Counted from the stretch's first letter, positions 18,261 through 27,816 are shown. The stretch is 64,000 nt of DNA from Rivularia sp. MS3 (GCA_019192545.1 JAHCMI010000009.1:1-64000), one strand, 5' to 3'. The notes: generated by a model from the letters alone, not told the origin. Translations and numbers: made by a program.

Positions 18261-19688
18261 ATGAATTTATCTCCACCTCAGAACTTATCTATTTATCAGT
18301 TGGCAATGAAAGTGCAACTGCCTCCAAAACCTTTAAATCTTAGTTGTGCAACTTTGCTGTCTATGGTGAAGTCACAAATTGATTTACTAATTGAACAGAA
18401 AATTTCAGCTACTGTTGTGGCTAAATTTCCTCCGTTAAATATTTTTAACTCGCAATTAAAGCGGTATCGGCAGCATTTTGACAATGCGCTTATTCACAAT
18501 TGTCAACTAGCTGAGGTTGGAGAAATAAATACAGAGCTTGACTCAGAAATTTTGTCATCCGCTAACAATGATTCTGCTTCTGAGTCAAAGACAAAGCATA
18601 ATGTAATACAATTAATCACAGATAATCGCCAGATTGCACGAGAATATTTTTTAATTGTTTTATCCGAACAATTTTGCAGCTTGCTTTTGGTGCATCGTCC
18701 CCTCAAAAAAGTTAAACAGCAAGTTTTAGAACGCAAAAGTAATAATCAGAATCCGTCGCTGTTAACCATCCAGACTTTTGACGGTGAAGTGATTCAACAA
18801 GTTTTAAATGCGATAAAAAATATAAGTAGTTCAGAAGAAGCTTTCGTAACACCTGAATTTATTTATCCCCAAGAGCCAAAACCGGCTTTAACCAGCCAAC
18901 TGTTTCTGGCACAAATTAAAAGACAAGAGGAAATAAATTCCCGCAAATATAAAAGTCGTTTCAGTAGTTTCAAAGAACAAAATAGAACACTCCGGACGAA
19001 GTTACAAGCAAAGGATGAATATCTCAGAAATGTGTGTCAAGAATTACTTTCACCCCTCACACATATAAAAACTGCACTTTCTCTATTAAATTCTCCTAGT
19101 ATCAAAAATACCCAGCGACAACGTTACCTGGATATGATTAAACGAGAGTGCGATCGCCAAAATTATTTGATGACTGGTGTAATGGATTTAGTAGAATTAG
19201 AACGTAATTTAGAATCCACTTCTCTAGAACCCGTATGTTTGTCTGAGGTAGTTCCAGGTGTCGTTAGCACTTACCAACCTTTGGCACAGGAAAGAGGTAT
19301 CATGTTAGCTTACACCGTACCTAACGACCTACCATATATTTGGTGTGTTAGCGGTGGATTAAGGCAAATAGTGATTAATCTTTTATCTAACTGTATTAAA
19401 TTTACTCCAAACGGCGGTCAAGTTTGGGTAAGAACCCGTATTATATCAAATTACGTACAGTTAGAATTCCGCGATACCGGTATAGGTATTCCAGACAATG
19501 AGATTCCTAAAATATTTAATCGCTTTTACAAAGTGCGTCCGATTGTCAACGAAGAAACAGGAAGCGCTGGTTTAGGTTTAACTATTGTAGAAAAGTTACT
19601 CCAACGTTGCGGGGGAAGCATATCTGTTTCTTCTATACCTGGAGAAGGTTCTAGTTTTAAAGTACTTCTGCCTAGCGTCTCGCAATAA
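18261..19688 (+). CDS. DICT-like sensor kinase with Gln in place of the H-box histidine
   Basis: 475 residues from the ATG at 18261; the frame also opens at a TTG at 18243. The N-terminal half (about 1-210, with REYFLIVLSEQFCSLLLVHRP and FDGEVIQQVLNAI) resembles the DICT sensory domain. Then come a coiled coil and a HisKA-like hairpin reading VCQELLSPLTHIKTALSLL: the usual H of HELRTPL is Q260. The ATPase domain is complete: NLLSNCIKFTPNGG, DTGIGIPDNEIPKIFNRF and GSAGLGLTIVEKLL. It may bind ATP yet not autophosphorylate in the normal way, or may act on a partner. It is convergent with a related kinase (19878-21410). Gln here could be a family trait. Confidence 0.75.
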   Translation: MNLSPPQNLSIYQLAMKVQLPPKPLNLSCATLLSMVKSQIDLLIEQKISATVVAKFPPLNIFNSQLKRYRQHFDNALIHNCQLAEVGEINTELDSEILSSANNDSASESKTKHNVIQLITDNRQIAREYFLIVLSEQFCSLLLVHRPLKKVKQQVLERKSNNQNPSLLTIQTFDGEVIQQVLNAIKNISSSEEAFVTPEFIYPQEPKPALTSQLFLAQIKRQEEINSRKYKSRFSSFKEQNRTLRTKLQAKDEYLRNVCQELLSPLTHIKTALSLLNSPSIKNTQRQRYLDMIKRECDRQNYLMTGVMDLVELERNLESTSLEPVCLSEVVPGVVSTYQPLAQERGIMLAYTVPNDLPYIWCVSGGLRQIVINLLSNCIKFTPNGGQVWVRTRIISNYVQLEFRDTGIGIPDNEIPKIFNRFYKVRPIVNEETGSAGLGLTIVEKLLQRCGGSISVSSIPGEGSSFKVLLPSVSQ

Positions 19689-19877
19689 TGTGGGTAATTG
19701 GTAACTAGTACTCCACCACATTAATTTTGATGGGGTTATTAATTGCAAGGTGATTCGTCTCCAGATGCCATATATTGGCGCTGTAAGCGCAACTACGAAC
19801 AATCATTTACCCCTAATTTATGTGGTGAACCATACTAATGAGGTAATTCATAATTTTCTACTCATTACCTTTAACCT

Positions 19878-21410
19878 TTAACCTTTAACCTTCAACCTTT
19901 GCCCTTTAAGTTTCTTCAATCCATATTGCCCATATTTATCGAAGCAAGAATTTGTATTATTTACTCCTTCTAAAGGTAGATAAATCGTCAAAACTTCACC
20001 ATGCTGGGGACGCTCGCGTACAATCAACTTACCGCCAATAGCTTGAAACAAATGCTTAGTAGCAGCTAAATTCAAGCTGATTGTACCGGTTTCCGGTTGG
20101 AACATTAAAAGTTGCCCAATTGCTTTGCGAATGGGTGGCGTATTAGAACATTGTGCTTGTTTTATACCTTGCGAAGAATTTGGCAGCAATTGCAGCTTTA
20201 GGCGATCGCCAGCTTGAATGACTCGAACTTGGATATTACTACCTGCGGGTAAATTACGAGTAAAGTTTTCCATCAAACCCGTAAGTACTCTATCAAGCAT
20301 TCCCGGATTAGTTACTACTGCGGGTAACTGCTGCGGTAGAAGTACATCCAGCGTTAAATTTCTGCGATTTGCGGCTTGCTGCCAGCGAGGAATGCTTTGC
20401 TGCAACATTTGCTCCAAGCACATCGACGTTAGTTGAGAACTAGAAGGGTTCTGAGAAGAAGATGTTTCTAATTCGGCTGCTCTAAATAGCAACTCCATTC
20501 TATCGATTTGCTCGGTACATTCGCGATCTATAGATTGCAATCTTTTGACAACATTAGCGGGCAAATCTTTTTGCTTCAACAACAAACGGGTAGTAGTACG
20601 AATTGTTGTTAAAGGAGTACGCACTTCATGAGCAAAAGCCTGCAATAATTCAACATCCGAACGAGATGAGGATTTAGTTGAGGTAGCACCAGAATAACTA
20701 GAGCAATTTGATTCTTCAGCCTTGCTTTTATCTCCTACACCTTTACCGTGAAACTTTGTTCCTTTATCTTCAGACTCCGGATACTTCGCCAATAACAATT
20801 GACTGAACTGCATAACCAATCGATAATCAGGTGCAACCGGATAATATTCATGTACTAAATTATCCAACTCCACGAATAAATCGGGATTAGTTAGCATTAC
20901 CCTGCCCGCAAGAGCCTGCCATGCCTGGTTAATTACTTCTGGATCGAAAGAAAATAAAAACTTACTTTTATCATTGTTTTCTTCAGCTAAAACTAATATT
21001 AATGAAAACTTTTTTGTAAAAATTAAACAGAACTGCTCTTTTGCCAATGGATCTACCTTCAGCAAAGGTAATACTGATTCATCGGAAATATTTTTCTGTG
21101 TAGCTTCGCGACTCTCAGACATCCTAAAAGGCATCAAAGCCAAAGGGTTAAATGGCTTTGCCGTAAAAGTTACAGTCCGCAAACACTCCAAGAGCGTTGA
21201 CTCGCACAACACAGGTGCAGGTGCAGCCAAAACTAATCCTTGATTAGTCACAGGTGCAACAGATAAAGATTTTAACAGCAATTCTTGAGCAGCAGAAGCA
21301 GCAGTACGCCATTGTTGTCGTGCTTTATACAACGAACATTCAGCCAGTGATGCTCCACTTGCAACTAAAATTTCCTTTAAACTCGGCAAAATCCACTTAT
21401 ACTCATACAC
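19878..21410 (-). CDS. DICT-like histidine kinase with degenerate ATP-binding domain
   Basis: 510 residues with a GTG start; no better ATG is near. The N-terminal sensory region contains KEQFCLIFTKKFSLILVLAEE and FSFDPEVINQAWQAL, matching the upstream convergent gene. The H-box is intact, LQAFAHEVRTPLTTIRT, with His261, almost the same position as Q260 of the neighbour. The C-terminal ATPase part keeps an N-box-like LMENFTRNLPAG but lacks the DxGxG and GxGxG boxes (it reads RLKLQLLPNSSQG and GTISLNLAATKHLF). So it probably cannot phosphorylate itself and needs a partner, or it is a conserved pseudokinase. The end is followed by pyrimidine-rich heptamer repeats. Confidence 0.72.
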   Translation of the reverse strand: MYEYKWILPSLKEILVASGASLAECSLYKARQQWRTAASAAQELLLKSLSVAPVTNQGLVLAAPAPVLCESTLLECLRTVTFTAKPFNPLALMPFRMSESREATQKNISDESVLPLLKVDPLAKEQFCLIFTKKFSLILVLAEENNDKSKFLFSFDPEVINQAWQALAGRVMLTNPDLFVELDNLVHEYYPVAPDYRLVMQFSQLLLAKYPESEDKGTKFHGKGVGDKSKAEESNCSSYSGATSTKSSSRSDVELLQAFAHEVRTPLTTIRTTTRLLLKQKDLPANVVKRLQSIDRECTEQIDRMELLFRAAELETSSSQNPSSSQLTSMCLEQMLQQSIPRWQQAANRRNLTLDVLLPQQLPAVVTNPGMLDRVLTGLMENFTRNLPAGSNIQVRVIQAGDRLKLQLLPNSSQGIKQAQCSNTPPIRKAIGQLLMFQPETGTISLNLAATKHLFQAIGGKLIVRERPQHGEVLTIYLPLEGVNNTNSCFDKYGQYGLKKLKGQRLKVKG

Positions 21411-21706
21411 AAGGTTTCACCCCTTTATTTCAAAGCGACAAACAGCTTCAGAAACTGGTGATTCACTACCTATGAGCTTACCTAAAATATGTCTTCTAAC
21501 GAAAGGAGTAGAACCGAACAACTATAGGGGCGATTTCCGTTTTCAGTTATCATTCATGCATAAATAATCTGGCATTGCTATGCAGTGAGACATTCCCCAT
21601 ACATATGATGCGGGGGTTTGAAGGGGGCTTTTATTCCCTCCTTTTTAAGGAGGGTTAGGGAGGATCTCCTCTTAACCGAGTAGTATTGACTTGGTTATTT
21701 AATCCG

Positions 21707-22339
21707 CTATTTCAAGTAAACACTATCATCGATGGTGTCACCGTCTGGCATCGTGGTATTGCATAAATGGGTGCCTTCTTTATTTATAGTATCCAAAGGC
21801 ATAGCGCTTCCCAGATTTAAAGCGCTTGGCTTAACATTATTTATATAAGAATCAAATAGGGTGACATCGGCTAAATCGGCATAGCTTAAATCGGTACCAT
21901 CTAACTTAATCCAAATCAAGCTAGCACCAGTAAAATTTGCATATTTGAGATTGGCATTTCTTAAGACGGAACCACCTAAATCGGCATTTACTAAATAGGC
22001 ACGTTCCATATTCGCACCAGTTAAATCGGCACAAGTAAGATTCGCTGCATTCATCTTGACTGCAATTAAATTACATTTGGTTAAGTTAGCTTCACTGAGG
22101 TTTGCACCACTGAAATTTGCATGACTGAGGTTTGCGCTATTAAAGTTCGCATGACTGAGGTTAGCATTACTGAAGTTAACGCCACTAAGATTAACACAAC
22201 TAAAGTTAGCGCCACTGAGGTTTGCGCCACTAAGGTTTGCAGGGCGTTTATTATAGCCTTTGACTTTAATTCCAGAAAAGTCTCTTTCTCCCTTCTCATA
22301 GTGTCTAAGAATATCTTCAGCATTCATAAATTTAGTCAT
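21707..22339 (-). CDS. Pentapeptide-repeat protein
   Basis: 210 residues. After a short head (EDILRHYEKGERDFSGIKV) come about 25 tandem A(N/D)LSx units, such as NLSGANLSGANFS, predicted to fold as a right-handed quadrilateral beta-helix. The tail leaves the repeat (DSYINNVKPSALNLGS). Such proteins are abundant in cyanobacteria and mostly lack known biochemical roles. Starts are possible at Met1 or Met5. No signal peptide, so probably cytoplasmic. Minus strand, with its neighbour at 22670 diverging. Confidence 0.85.
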   Translation of the reverse strand: MTKFMNAEDILRHYEKGERDFSGIKVKGYNKRPANLSGANLSGANFSCVNLSGVNFSNANLSHANFNSANLSHANFSGANLSEANLTKCNLIAVKMNAANLTCADLTGANMERAYLVNADLGGSVLRNANLKYANFTGASLIWIKLDGTDLSYADLADVTLFDSYINNVKPSALNLGSAMPLDTINKEGTHLCNTTMPDGDTIDDSVYLK

Positions 22340-22499
22340 AGTAAGAAATTATGTAGAAATGAAGAGGCGAAAGAGTAGTAATTTATTAGTCAATGATTAT
22401 TAAAACAAGAAGGGCTTTTGCTCCATATTGATTCATAATCTTAATCGGCAACGCCGAAAATCCACGCCCAAAACAAACCCGGCTTCTTTATTATTTATC

Positions 22500-22564
22500 T
22501 TTTATTTACTACTCGCTACTTACTACTTACTACTTACTACTTACTACTTACTACTCGCTACTCC
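22500..22564. repeat. Heptamer repeat TACTACT
   Basis: Near-perfect tandem array of CTTACTA-type heptamers flanked by ACTCGCTACT, between the pentapeptide gene and the stress-protein gene. Confidence 0.8.
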
Positions 22565-22669
22565 TAAATTTCCTCCTAAAGATAAATGCATATATAAACC
22601 AGAGATTGATTACAGTTCGAGTTTCTTAAGCAAGAACTTAATTATGACATTGCTAAACGGAGAATTTAA

Positions 22670-23314
22670 ATGAGTTTGAGCGAACATAAGCGCGCTGTGG
22701 GAACATTTTCGAGCCGCAAGAATATTGAAGATGCACTCCGAGAACTTAAGGATGCTGGTTTCGATATGAATAAAGCTTCCGTAATTGCTAGGAATAATGA
22801 TGCTGATGTCGATAATCAAGTAGCCGGGATAGAAACTAACGAACAGATAGGAAATACAACCGATGAAGTTGCGACTACCGGAGCGGTTACAGGTGGAGTT
22901 TTTGGAGGTATAACAGGTTTACTTGTGGGCTTGGGTAGTTTGGCTATTCCGGGTGTCGGTCCGATATTGCTTGCTGGCGAAATTGCTACGACTTTGATTA
23001 CAACCGTCGCTGGTGCTAGCATTGGCGCTGCTGCTGGCGGTTTATTAGGCGCGCTGGTGAGTTTAGGAATTCCGGAAGAACGAGCAAAAATATACAATCA
23101 ACGGATTGAGCGCGGTGATTATCTATTAATTTTAGATGGAAGTGAAGCTTCGATTAGTAGTGCTGAGGTGATTGTAAAAAATCACGGGATTGAAGAATTT
23201 GAAATTTACAACGTTCCTAATTCTTCAGCTAATGAGATTGAACAAAATCCGCAGCCAATCGCCGATAAGGATTCTAAAGTTGTAATTATCGACCATCGCG
23301 AGTCTGGTTTCTAA
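22670..23314 (+). CDS. General stress protein (YflT/GSP17M-like) with glycine-zipper core
   Basis: 214 residues. The N-terminus KRAVGTFSSRKNIEDALREL resembles the GSP17M/YflT-type alpha-beta domain. Residues about 65-125 form a Gly/Ala-rich hydrophobic double segment (GAVTGGVFGGITGLLVGLGS, GASIGAAAGGLLGALVSLG), likely membrane-associated. The second alpha-beta repeat follows (GDYLLILDGSEASISSAEVIVKNHGIEEFEIYN). The start is set by GGAG seven bases upstream of the ATG at 22670. Proteins of this type are induced by osmotic or heat stress in other bacteria; here the function is inferred. Confidence 0.78.
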   Translation: MSLSEHKRAVGTFSSRKNIEDALRELKDAGFDMNKASVIARNNDADVDNQVAGIETNEQIGNTTDEVATTGAVTGGVFGGITGLLVGLGSLAIPGVGPILLAGEIATTLITTVAGASIGAAAGGLLGALVSLGIPEERAKIYNQRIERGDYLLILDGSEASISSAEVIVKNHGIEEFEIYNVPNSSANEIEQNPQPIADKDSKVVIIDHRESGF

Positions 23315-23402
23315 TCAAGTTTGTTCGCTGACATCGTACACCGTTTTCAGCAGGAGGCAGAGCCTAGGCTGTTGACTTTGTGCTTTTTTGAGTATAAAAA
23401 TC

Positions 23403-23580
23403 CATGCAAAAAATCTGTTGTAACACAAAATATTGCCCTCTCCCCCTTCCCCTCTACGCCACTTGCTACAAGTCGGGGAACCCGCCCAAAGCAGTGGCTC
23501 CCCAAACTTGGGAGAGGGGTGCCCGCAAGGGCGGGGTGAGGGAGAAAGATTATGATTTTTACCGACATAAAAGTTGCATG
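23403..23580. repeat. MITE-like element with CATGCAA ends
   Basis: CATGCAA (23403-23409) is inverted as TTGCATG (23574-23580). The interior is a G/C-rich imperfect stem (TTGCCCTCTCCCCCTTCCCC against GGGAGAGGGG...GGTGAGGGAG). No ORF with support is seen in it. Confidence 0.5.
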
Positions 23581-23781
23581 AACGAAAAATGTCTAAATTT
23601 TATCAAAGTACATAGCCTAGGCAGAGCCTCCAAACCCTATCTCTCAATTTTTAATTATTTTTTTATCTTCTATCTTCTATAAAATTCTTTTTTACAGGTA
23701 ATACGCATCATATATTACTTGGCTTAATGTCTAACATAATTTTGGTTTAATTTATAGAACTCTCCGATAGGAACTGCTTTG

Positions 23782-23952
23782 ATGAAAAGCATGTCTTATA
23801 TAAATGTATCTATGATTTTTTTTGTAATTGTTTCCCTTCACTATTTCAGGATTTACAGTAAAATTATTCGCTTCTCAAAATATATTGAAACTGTCAAGAG
23901 TGTAAAGGGTGAAATTAGGAATGTTTTTTACCACATGAATAATCCTAAATAA
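23782..23952 (+). CDS. Putative 56-residue membrane-anchored peptide
   Basis: ATG at 23782 with AGGA about a dozen bases upstream. One hydrophobic segment (INVSMIFFVIVSLHYF) is followed by a basic stretch (RIYSKIIRFSKYIETVKSVK). No homologue was recognised. In such AT-rich DNA an ORF of this size can arise by chance, so confidence is low. Confidence 0.25.
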   Translation: MKSMSYINVSMIFFVIVSLHYFRIYSKIIRFSKYIETVKSVKGEIRNVFYHMNNPK

Positions 23953-24550
23953 CTAAATTTCAAAAATAAAGTATTTTTTTGTTGAGACTGAAGCAGCAAT
24001 TAGTTGTTAATTATTAATGATTAGTGCAATCATTTATTAAGCTTTTATATATACGAGTATTGTTTTTTACTTTTTCTTGAGCATTAACACTTAATTGCAG
24101 GCAAAAAAAGTTGCAGAAAACTACTTCAGTGTAAAGATAGATGAATTTGCTGTATTTAAGTTGTGCAAACTGTTTTAAAGTTTGATTCTCAATTAGATTT
24201 AGCAAACTAACAGCAACCTTGAAAAAAATGTGGCTAACTTTCACAAATTTGCTAACATCAAATAGCTGCTGTCCGGCGACATTACATATAAGCATTTAAG
24301 GTTATTGGCAGACGTGCCAAAACTTGAAAATGCAGTTATCTATTGTTGTGTCGTATATATCTAATGGTTAGTTGTGGAAATTCAAGGCAAGTAGTTCCGA
24401 ACTAAGGTAATACTGTCTTTGGTTTTCGTTAAATTTAGTGCCTAAAGCGGTGCTTAATCAAACTCATCTTCGATTGTTTTTTAACATTCGCTCCTCCACA
24501 CAACACACCGATTAATTTAATTGCTTTGAAGGACCTATTAGGAGATTCAA

Positions 24551-25057
24551 ATGAAAAAATTTATTCCTCTTCTCATTAGCGGTATTTTGGTTACAGGTGC
24601 AGTTGGTTGTGGTGAAGAAGCCGCTAACACTGGTTCGGAGAATCCTAGTGCTACTAACGAGGCTTTACAACCTTCGGCAAGAGAAGCTAGTGAAACAGAA
24701 GGTTTAAATCAGCCTTTAGGTGAATCTGGTTCTGTTCCTGGAGCAGAAACCGTACCTGGAGATACTGCTGCTGTAGGTGAAGGAGCAGATGCGTTAACAA
24801 GCGATTTATCAAAAGAAGTTAGTAAGAAGCTCAAAGAGAATTTACCAGCTAGCAACTTAGAAGTTAAAGAGCAAGAAGGAGTTGTTACCGTTGGCGGTAC
24901 AGTTTCTTCTCAAGAAGAACTTCAACAAGTTGAACCTTTGACTAAAGGAGTTAAGGGTGTCAAAGGGGTAAATGTAGAAGCAAATGTTGAAGGTGCTGTT
25001 CCTGGTGCTGAAGGTACTGTTCCTGGTGCTGCTCCCGAAGGTGCTAATCCTCAGTAA
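24551..25057 (+). CDS. BON-domain lipoprotein
   Basis: 168 residues. The signal peptide MKKFIPLLISGILVTGAVGC ends in a lipobox (TGAVGC, lipidated Cys20), so it is exported and membrane-anchored. A Glu/Ser/Thr/Pro-rich linker is followed by one BON domain at about residues 80-145 (LSKEVSKKLKENLPASNLEV, VVTVGGTVSSQEELQQVEPL, GVKGVNVEANV), a fold that binds phospholipid or periplasmic partners. The C-terminus repeats VPGAEG/VPGAAPEG. AGGAG sits just upstream of the ATG. It ends 48 bp before a strong terminator, so the unit is monocistronic. Confidence 0.85.
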   Translation: MKKFIPLLISGILVTGAVGCGEEAANTGSENPSATNEALQPSAREASETEGLNQPLGESGSVPGAETVPGDTAAVGEGADALTSDLSKEVSKKLKENLPASNLEVKEQEGVVTVGGTVSSQEELQQVEPLTKGVKGVKGVNVEANVEGAVPGAEGTVPGAAPEGANPQ

Positions 25058-25105
25058 AAAATTTAAGTTTCACTCAATAATGTTGAGTCGAATTGTTATC
25101 CGAAA

Positions 25106-25137
25106 CGGGACTTACGGTTAGTTAAGTCCTGTTTTTC
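25106..25137 (+). terminator. Intrinsic terminator of the BON lipoprotein gene
   Basis: CGGGACTTA (25106-25114) pairs with TAAGTCCTG (25123-25131), nine pairs with one G-U, loop CGGTTAGT, followed by TTTTT (25132-25136). Confidence 0.8.
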
Positions 25138-25596
25138 TATGAGTATAGGTAATTGGTAATTGGTAATTGGTAATTGGTAATTGGTAATGGGTTATAAAAA
25201 ATTTTAAATCCTTAGTGTTTTGTCCCATTAAAACTGACGGCTTAGATTTGTTTCTTATTTATCTAATATAGGTCTACGCAATTAGATTAAGATATTAGCA
25301 AAGACTAAAACCTATAATTCATAAACCTTTGACTTTGAACCCTTGCTATTTGCTTTCGTTTTACTTTGGAAGAAACCTATTTAATAGTTCCTCGCGAGAT
25401 AGCTGTAGTAACAAAGGAGTAAATTCTTGGGGTGTTAGTTTTTTTGTACGTTTCCTTTACCTAATAATCGCAGCCACAGGGTTTCTAGAATGCGTGGTAG
25501 TTGATGGATAACGACTAAGGGAACCTTGTCATAAAAAATTGTTAATTTTATAGTTTCAATTCTTGCTGCTTTATGGATTTTACTGTTAATAGAACA
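25138..25596. other. Intergenic region with GGTAATT heptamers
   Basis: It begins with a tandem GGTAATT array (about 25144-25190). ATTAAAACTGACGG near 25230 resembles the ends of the 1769-1975 element. The rest shows no supported gene; a 60-codon ORF at 25329 lacks coding character. Confidence 0.5.
25144..25190. repeat. Heptamer repeat GGTAATT
   Basis: Six tandem, nearly perfect GGTAATT units ending in GGTAATGGG. Confidence 0.85.
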
Positions 25597-26616
25597 TTAA
25601 TTACTCAAACCGCGACAAGTTGTTAAGTAAATAGCAAAAGTCCCCAACCAGTGGCTACCAGCATAATGTTCGCATACTGCATTTGCTAAGCCAATTTGAC
25701 GATGAATATCGGCTACTTTTTTTAATGTATTAATTCGCTTATCATCATCAGGTAAACCAGAAATTATTCCCTCAATCATCCAAGCTCTACTTAAATTTAG
25801 CCCGTAGAAATGAGCTTGCATATAATCTTCAGAATCTTTAACTTCGACGGGTTTTAACCAATTTTCAGAATCATCTATTGGTATATCTGGAAGAAATTCA
25901 GTTAACCAGTCAGCAAAAGTATTTTGAGCTAAAATTCTTCGCATTAAGTCAGCTTCAGCCAGACAGGGTGAAAGAAAATCGTATCCCAACGGTTCAAATC
26001 TTAAAGAATAGTTTTTATCGTTTAAATAAAACTGTTTTGCTTTATCCTCAATTAAATGAATAAAAGCAGTATTTTTTACAGTTTTAGCCCAGTCTAAAAT
26101 CAAACATAAACCAAAAGCAGTTTGCTTGTGCATCCCACTGCGATCGCAAACTGTTAGTTTTTCTAACCAAAGTCGCAAATTCTCAGCTACTCGACTTTCC
26201 AAAGGTTGTAATATTGTTCGCCATTGTTGGGCTTTATCATCATTCCATTCGTATAGTTCCGCAGCAAGCTGTAACAACCAAGCCACACCGTAAGGAATTT
26301 CAAATCGAGGATGATGTTCTAAATAAGACACTTCTCCTTTGATTTTTTCGGGAGTTAAACTTTTATTTAAAGCTTCCTTTGCTGAAAAACTAAAAGCTGC
26401 TTCGGGAAAATACCGAGCTAAACGAGCAAGCAACCAATGCCCGTGTACTGAAGAATGCCAATCTAAGCAACCATAAAAAGCGGGAGTTAATTCTCGGGGT
26501 GGTTTGACATCTTCATCACTATTAAGCCAATAGATATTACTGTGAGGGTATTCGCATTCGACGCAGTTTAAAACTAATTTTACTAATTTTGATGCGGTGA
26601 TTTCGTTGATTTTCAT
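25597..26616 (-). CDS. DUF2891 family protein
   Basis: 339 residues from the ATG at 26616; the frame reaches a TTG at 26631. The sequence shows the DUF2891 signature: TPAFYGCLDWHSSVHGHWLL early, FEIPYGVAWLLQLAAELYEW in the middle, and GYDFLSPCLAEADLMRRIL and HYAGSHWLGTFAIY near the end. The conserved His/Asp/Trp pattern and all-helical layout suggest an alpha/alpha-barrel enzyme, but no activity is established. No signal peptide. It follows the Rieske gene on the same strand, separated by a 34-bp palindrome. Confidence 0.82.
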   Translation of the reverse strand: MKINEITASKLVKLVLNCVECEYPHSNIYWLNSDEDVKPPRELTPAFYGCLDWHSSVHGHWLLARLARYFPEAAFSFSAKEALNKSLTPEKIKGEVSYLEHHPRFEIPYGVAWLLQLAAELYEWNDDKAQQWRTILQPLESRVAENLRLWLEKLTVCDRSGMHKQTAFGLCLILDWAKTVKNTAFIHLIEDKAKQFYLNDKNYSLRFEPLGYDFLSPCLAEADLMRRILAQNTFADWLTEFLPDIPIDDSENWLKPVEVKDSEDYMQAHFYGLNLSRAWMIEGIISGLPDDDKRINTLKKVADIHRQIGLANAVCEHYAGSHWLGTFAIYLTTCRGLSN

Positions 26617-26663
26617 TTTATTAATTATCAATTTCTATTTGTTTATTCCATGCTATGAGAATC

Positions 26664-26697
26664 AATAAACCCGGTTTTTTAAAAAACCGGGTTTATT
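26664..26697. repeat. Perfect 34-bp palindrome
   Basis: AATAAACCCGGTTTTTT (26664-26680) is followed immediately by its exact reverse complement (26681-26697). It lies between the Rieske oxygenase and DUF2891 genes and could work as a terminator or a cruciform. A related CCCGG..CCGGG hairpin lies at 52087-52116. Confidence 0.7.
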
Positions 26698-26722
26698 AAT
26701 TTAAATTTTTGACTTTCCTTCA

Positions 26723-27691
26723 TCACCATTCATGATAAAGTCTCTCCACATAGGACATAATTTCTTCTTTCGGCAATCGAATCTTAGGCTTTTGCTGCGG
26801 ATATAAGCTTTCTATAGCTTGACTATCTTGTTGTACTATTTTAGCTGTTGATTCTAGAAGTGAACGTTTAATCAAATCTGCTAATCCGGGTACATTCATT
26901 ATAGGATTCCGCCAATTCGCATACAAAAGTACAAATGTCCGGGTTATATTTTCTGTTTCTGGGTAAAGGATGAAAAATTGTAGAATTTCTCCGAGGGGAA
27001 CTTCAGCTTTAAATAAAGTAGTTGATGGGAAAGTGTACACCAACTGATTTTTAATCTTTTTCGGAAAAGTTATTAATGACGGATTCTGGAAAAGTTCCTG
27101 TATTGTATTATCTTCCCGGAGAAAGGTTTGCACAACTTTCGCGCAATAACCATCCTTTTCAAAACTTTCTACTGGATTGTCTTTAATTTTAAAAGTCTCG
27201 CTATGAACTCCATTCTGGTGGTTAAAATCATAGTTAATCTTAATGCACTGTAAAAATTCAGCTTGAATAGTTGTATTACCTGCAATGCCTATAAAACTTA
27301 ATCCCTTGGTTTCCTCAGCAATCAAAGTAGGAATAGGTAAACGAGGCTCAAGATTACCATAAGTCCAAATTAAGTCATCTTGAATAATTAAATTCAAGTT
27401 TTTTGCAATCGGTTCTCCCTTAGCTTCTCCATCTTTAATAAGTCTACCTTTTCCATCAAATTCCAAAGCATGAAACGGACAGGTAATAGAGTTCCTTTCC
27501 TTACAAATCCAACCATTAGTAAGAGGAGCTTGCATGTGTGGACATACATTTTCTAATGCAAAAATTTCACCTGTTTGATTTTGCCAAAGTACATAATCGT
27601 AGTTATTAAGCGTAATTTTATAAGGCTTATTTACACCCAATATCGAACGATGAGCAATTAACCAAGGGGCACCCGGAAGAATAGAATTCAT
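26723..27691 (-). CDS. Rieske-type ring-hydroxylating oxygenase, alpha-subunit-like
   Basis: 322-residue mononuclear iron oxygenase. The N-terminal Rieske domain binds 2Fe-2S through CPHMQAPL and TCPFHALEF (about residues 50-75). The catalytic iron site is NYDFNHQNGVHSETF, with the D-x-x-H-x4-H pattern near residue 175. This architecture is shared by pheophorbide-a/carotenoid-type oxygenases and demethylases in cyanobacteria, so the substrate cannot be fixed from sequence. AGGAG precedes the ATG at 27691. It is followed on the minus strand by the DUF2891 gene, and an ester cyclase and regulator lie upstream. Confidence 0.85.
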   Translation of the reverse strand: MNSILPGAPWLIAHRSILGVNKPYKITLNNYDYVLWQNQTGEIFALENVCPHMQAPLTNGWICKERNSITCPFHALEFDGKGRLIKDGEAKGEPIAKNLNLIIQDDLIWTYGNLEPRLPIPTLIAEETKGLSFIGIAGNTTIQAEFLQCIKINYDFNHQNGVHSETFKIKDNPVESFEKDGYCAKVVQTFLREDNTIQELFQNPSLITFPKKIKNQLVYTFPSTTLFKAEVPLGEILQFFILYPETENITRTFVLLYANWRNPIMNVPGLADLIKRSLLESTAKIVQQDSQAIESLYPQQKPKIRLPKEEIMSYVERLYHEW

Positions 27692-27816
27692 TTAAAAATT
27701 CTCCTAATATCAAGGAATTAAAATTAAATTGTTTACGAATTATCTTGTGTAGTGGGAGCATCTTGCTCCCTATTTATTTAATATCGAACAACTTTTTATT
27801 TTATGCAATGACTTTT

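Larger units (their letters stand above)
23315..24550. other. Long intergenic region before the BON lipoprotein
   Basis: Over 1.2 kb without a well-supported gene. It contains a MITE-like element (23403-23580) bracketed by AGGCAGAGCCTAGGCT-like sequences near 23355 and 23613, one possible 56-codon ORF (23782-23952), and AT-rich DNA. The 24400-24540 part should hold the promoter of the lipoprotein gene, but no motif was identified. Confidence 0.5.

Noticed and set aside
22081-22323. 80-codon frame rich in Leu/Thr/Ser repeats
   Set aside because: It is a shifted reading of the pentapeptide-repeat gene; periodic DNA yields periodic false frames.
22500-22564. Regular short repeats that could suggest a CRISPR
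   Set aside because: The units are seven bases with no spacers; this is an STRR array, not a CRISPR.
24014-24295. 93-codon minus-strand frame
   Set aside because: No start signal, no coding-like composition and no domain; AT-rich chance ORF.
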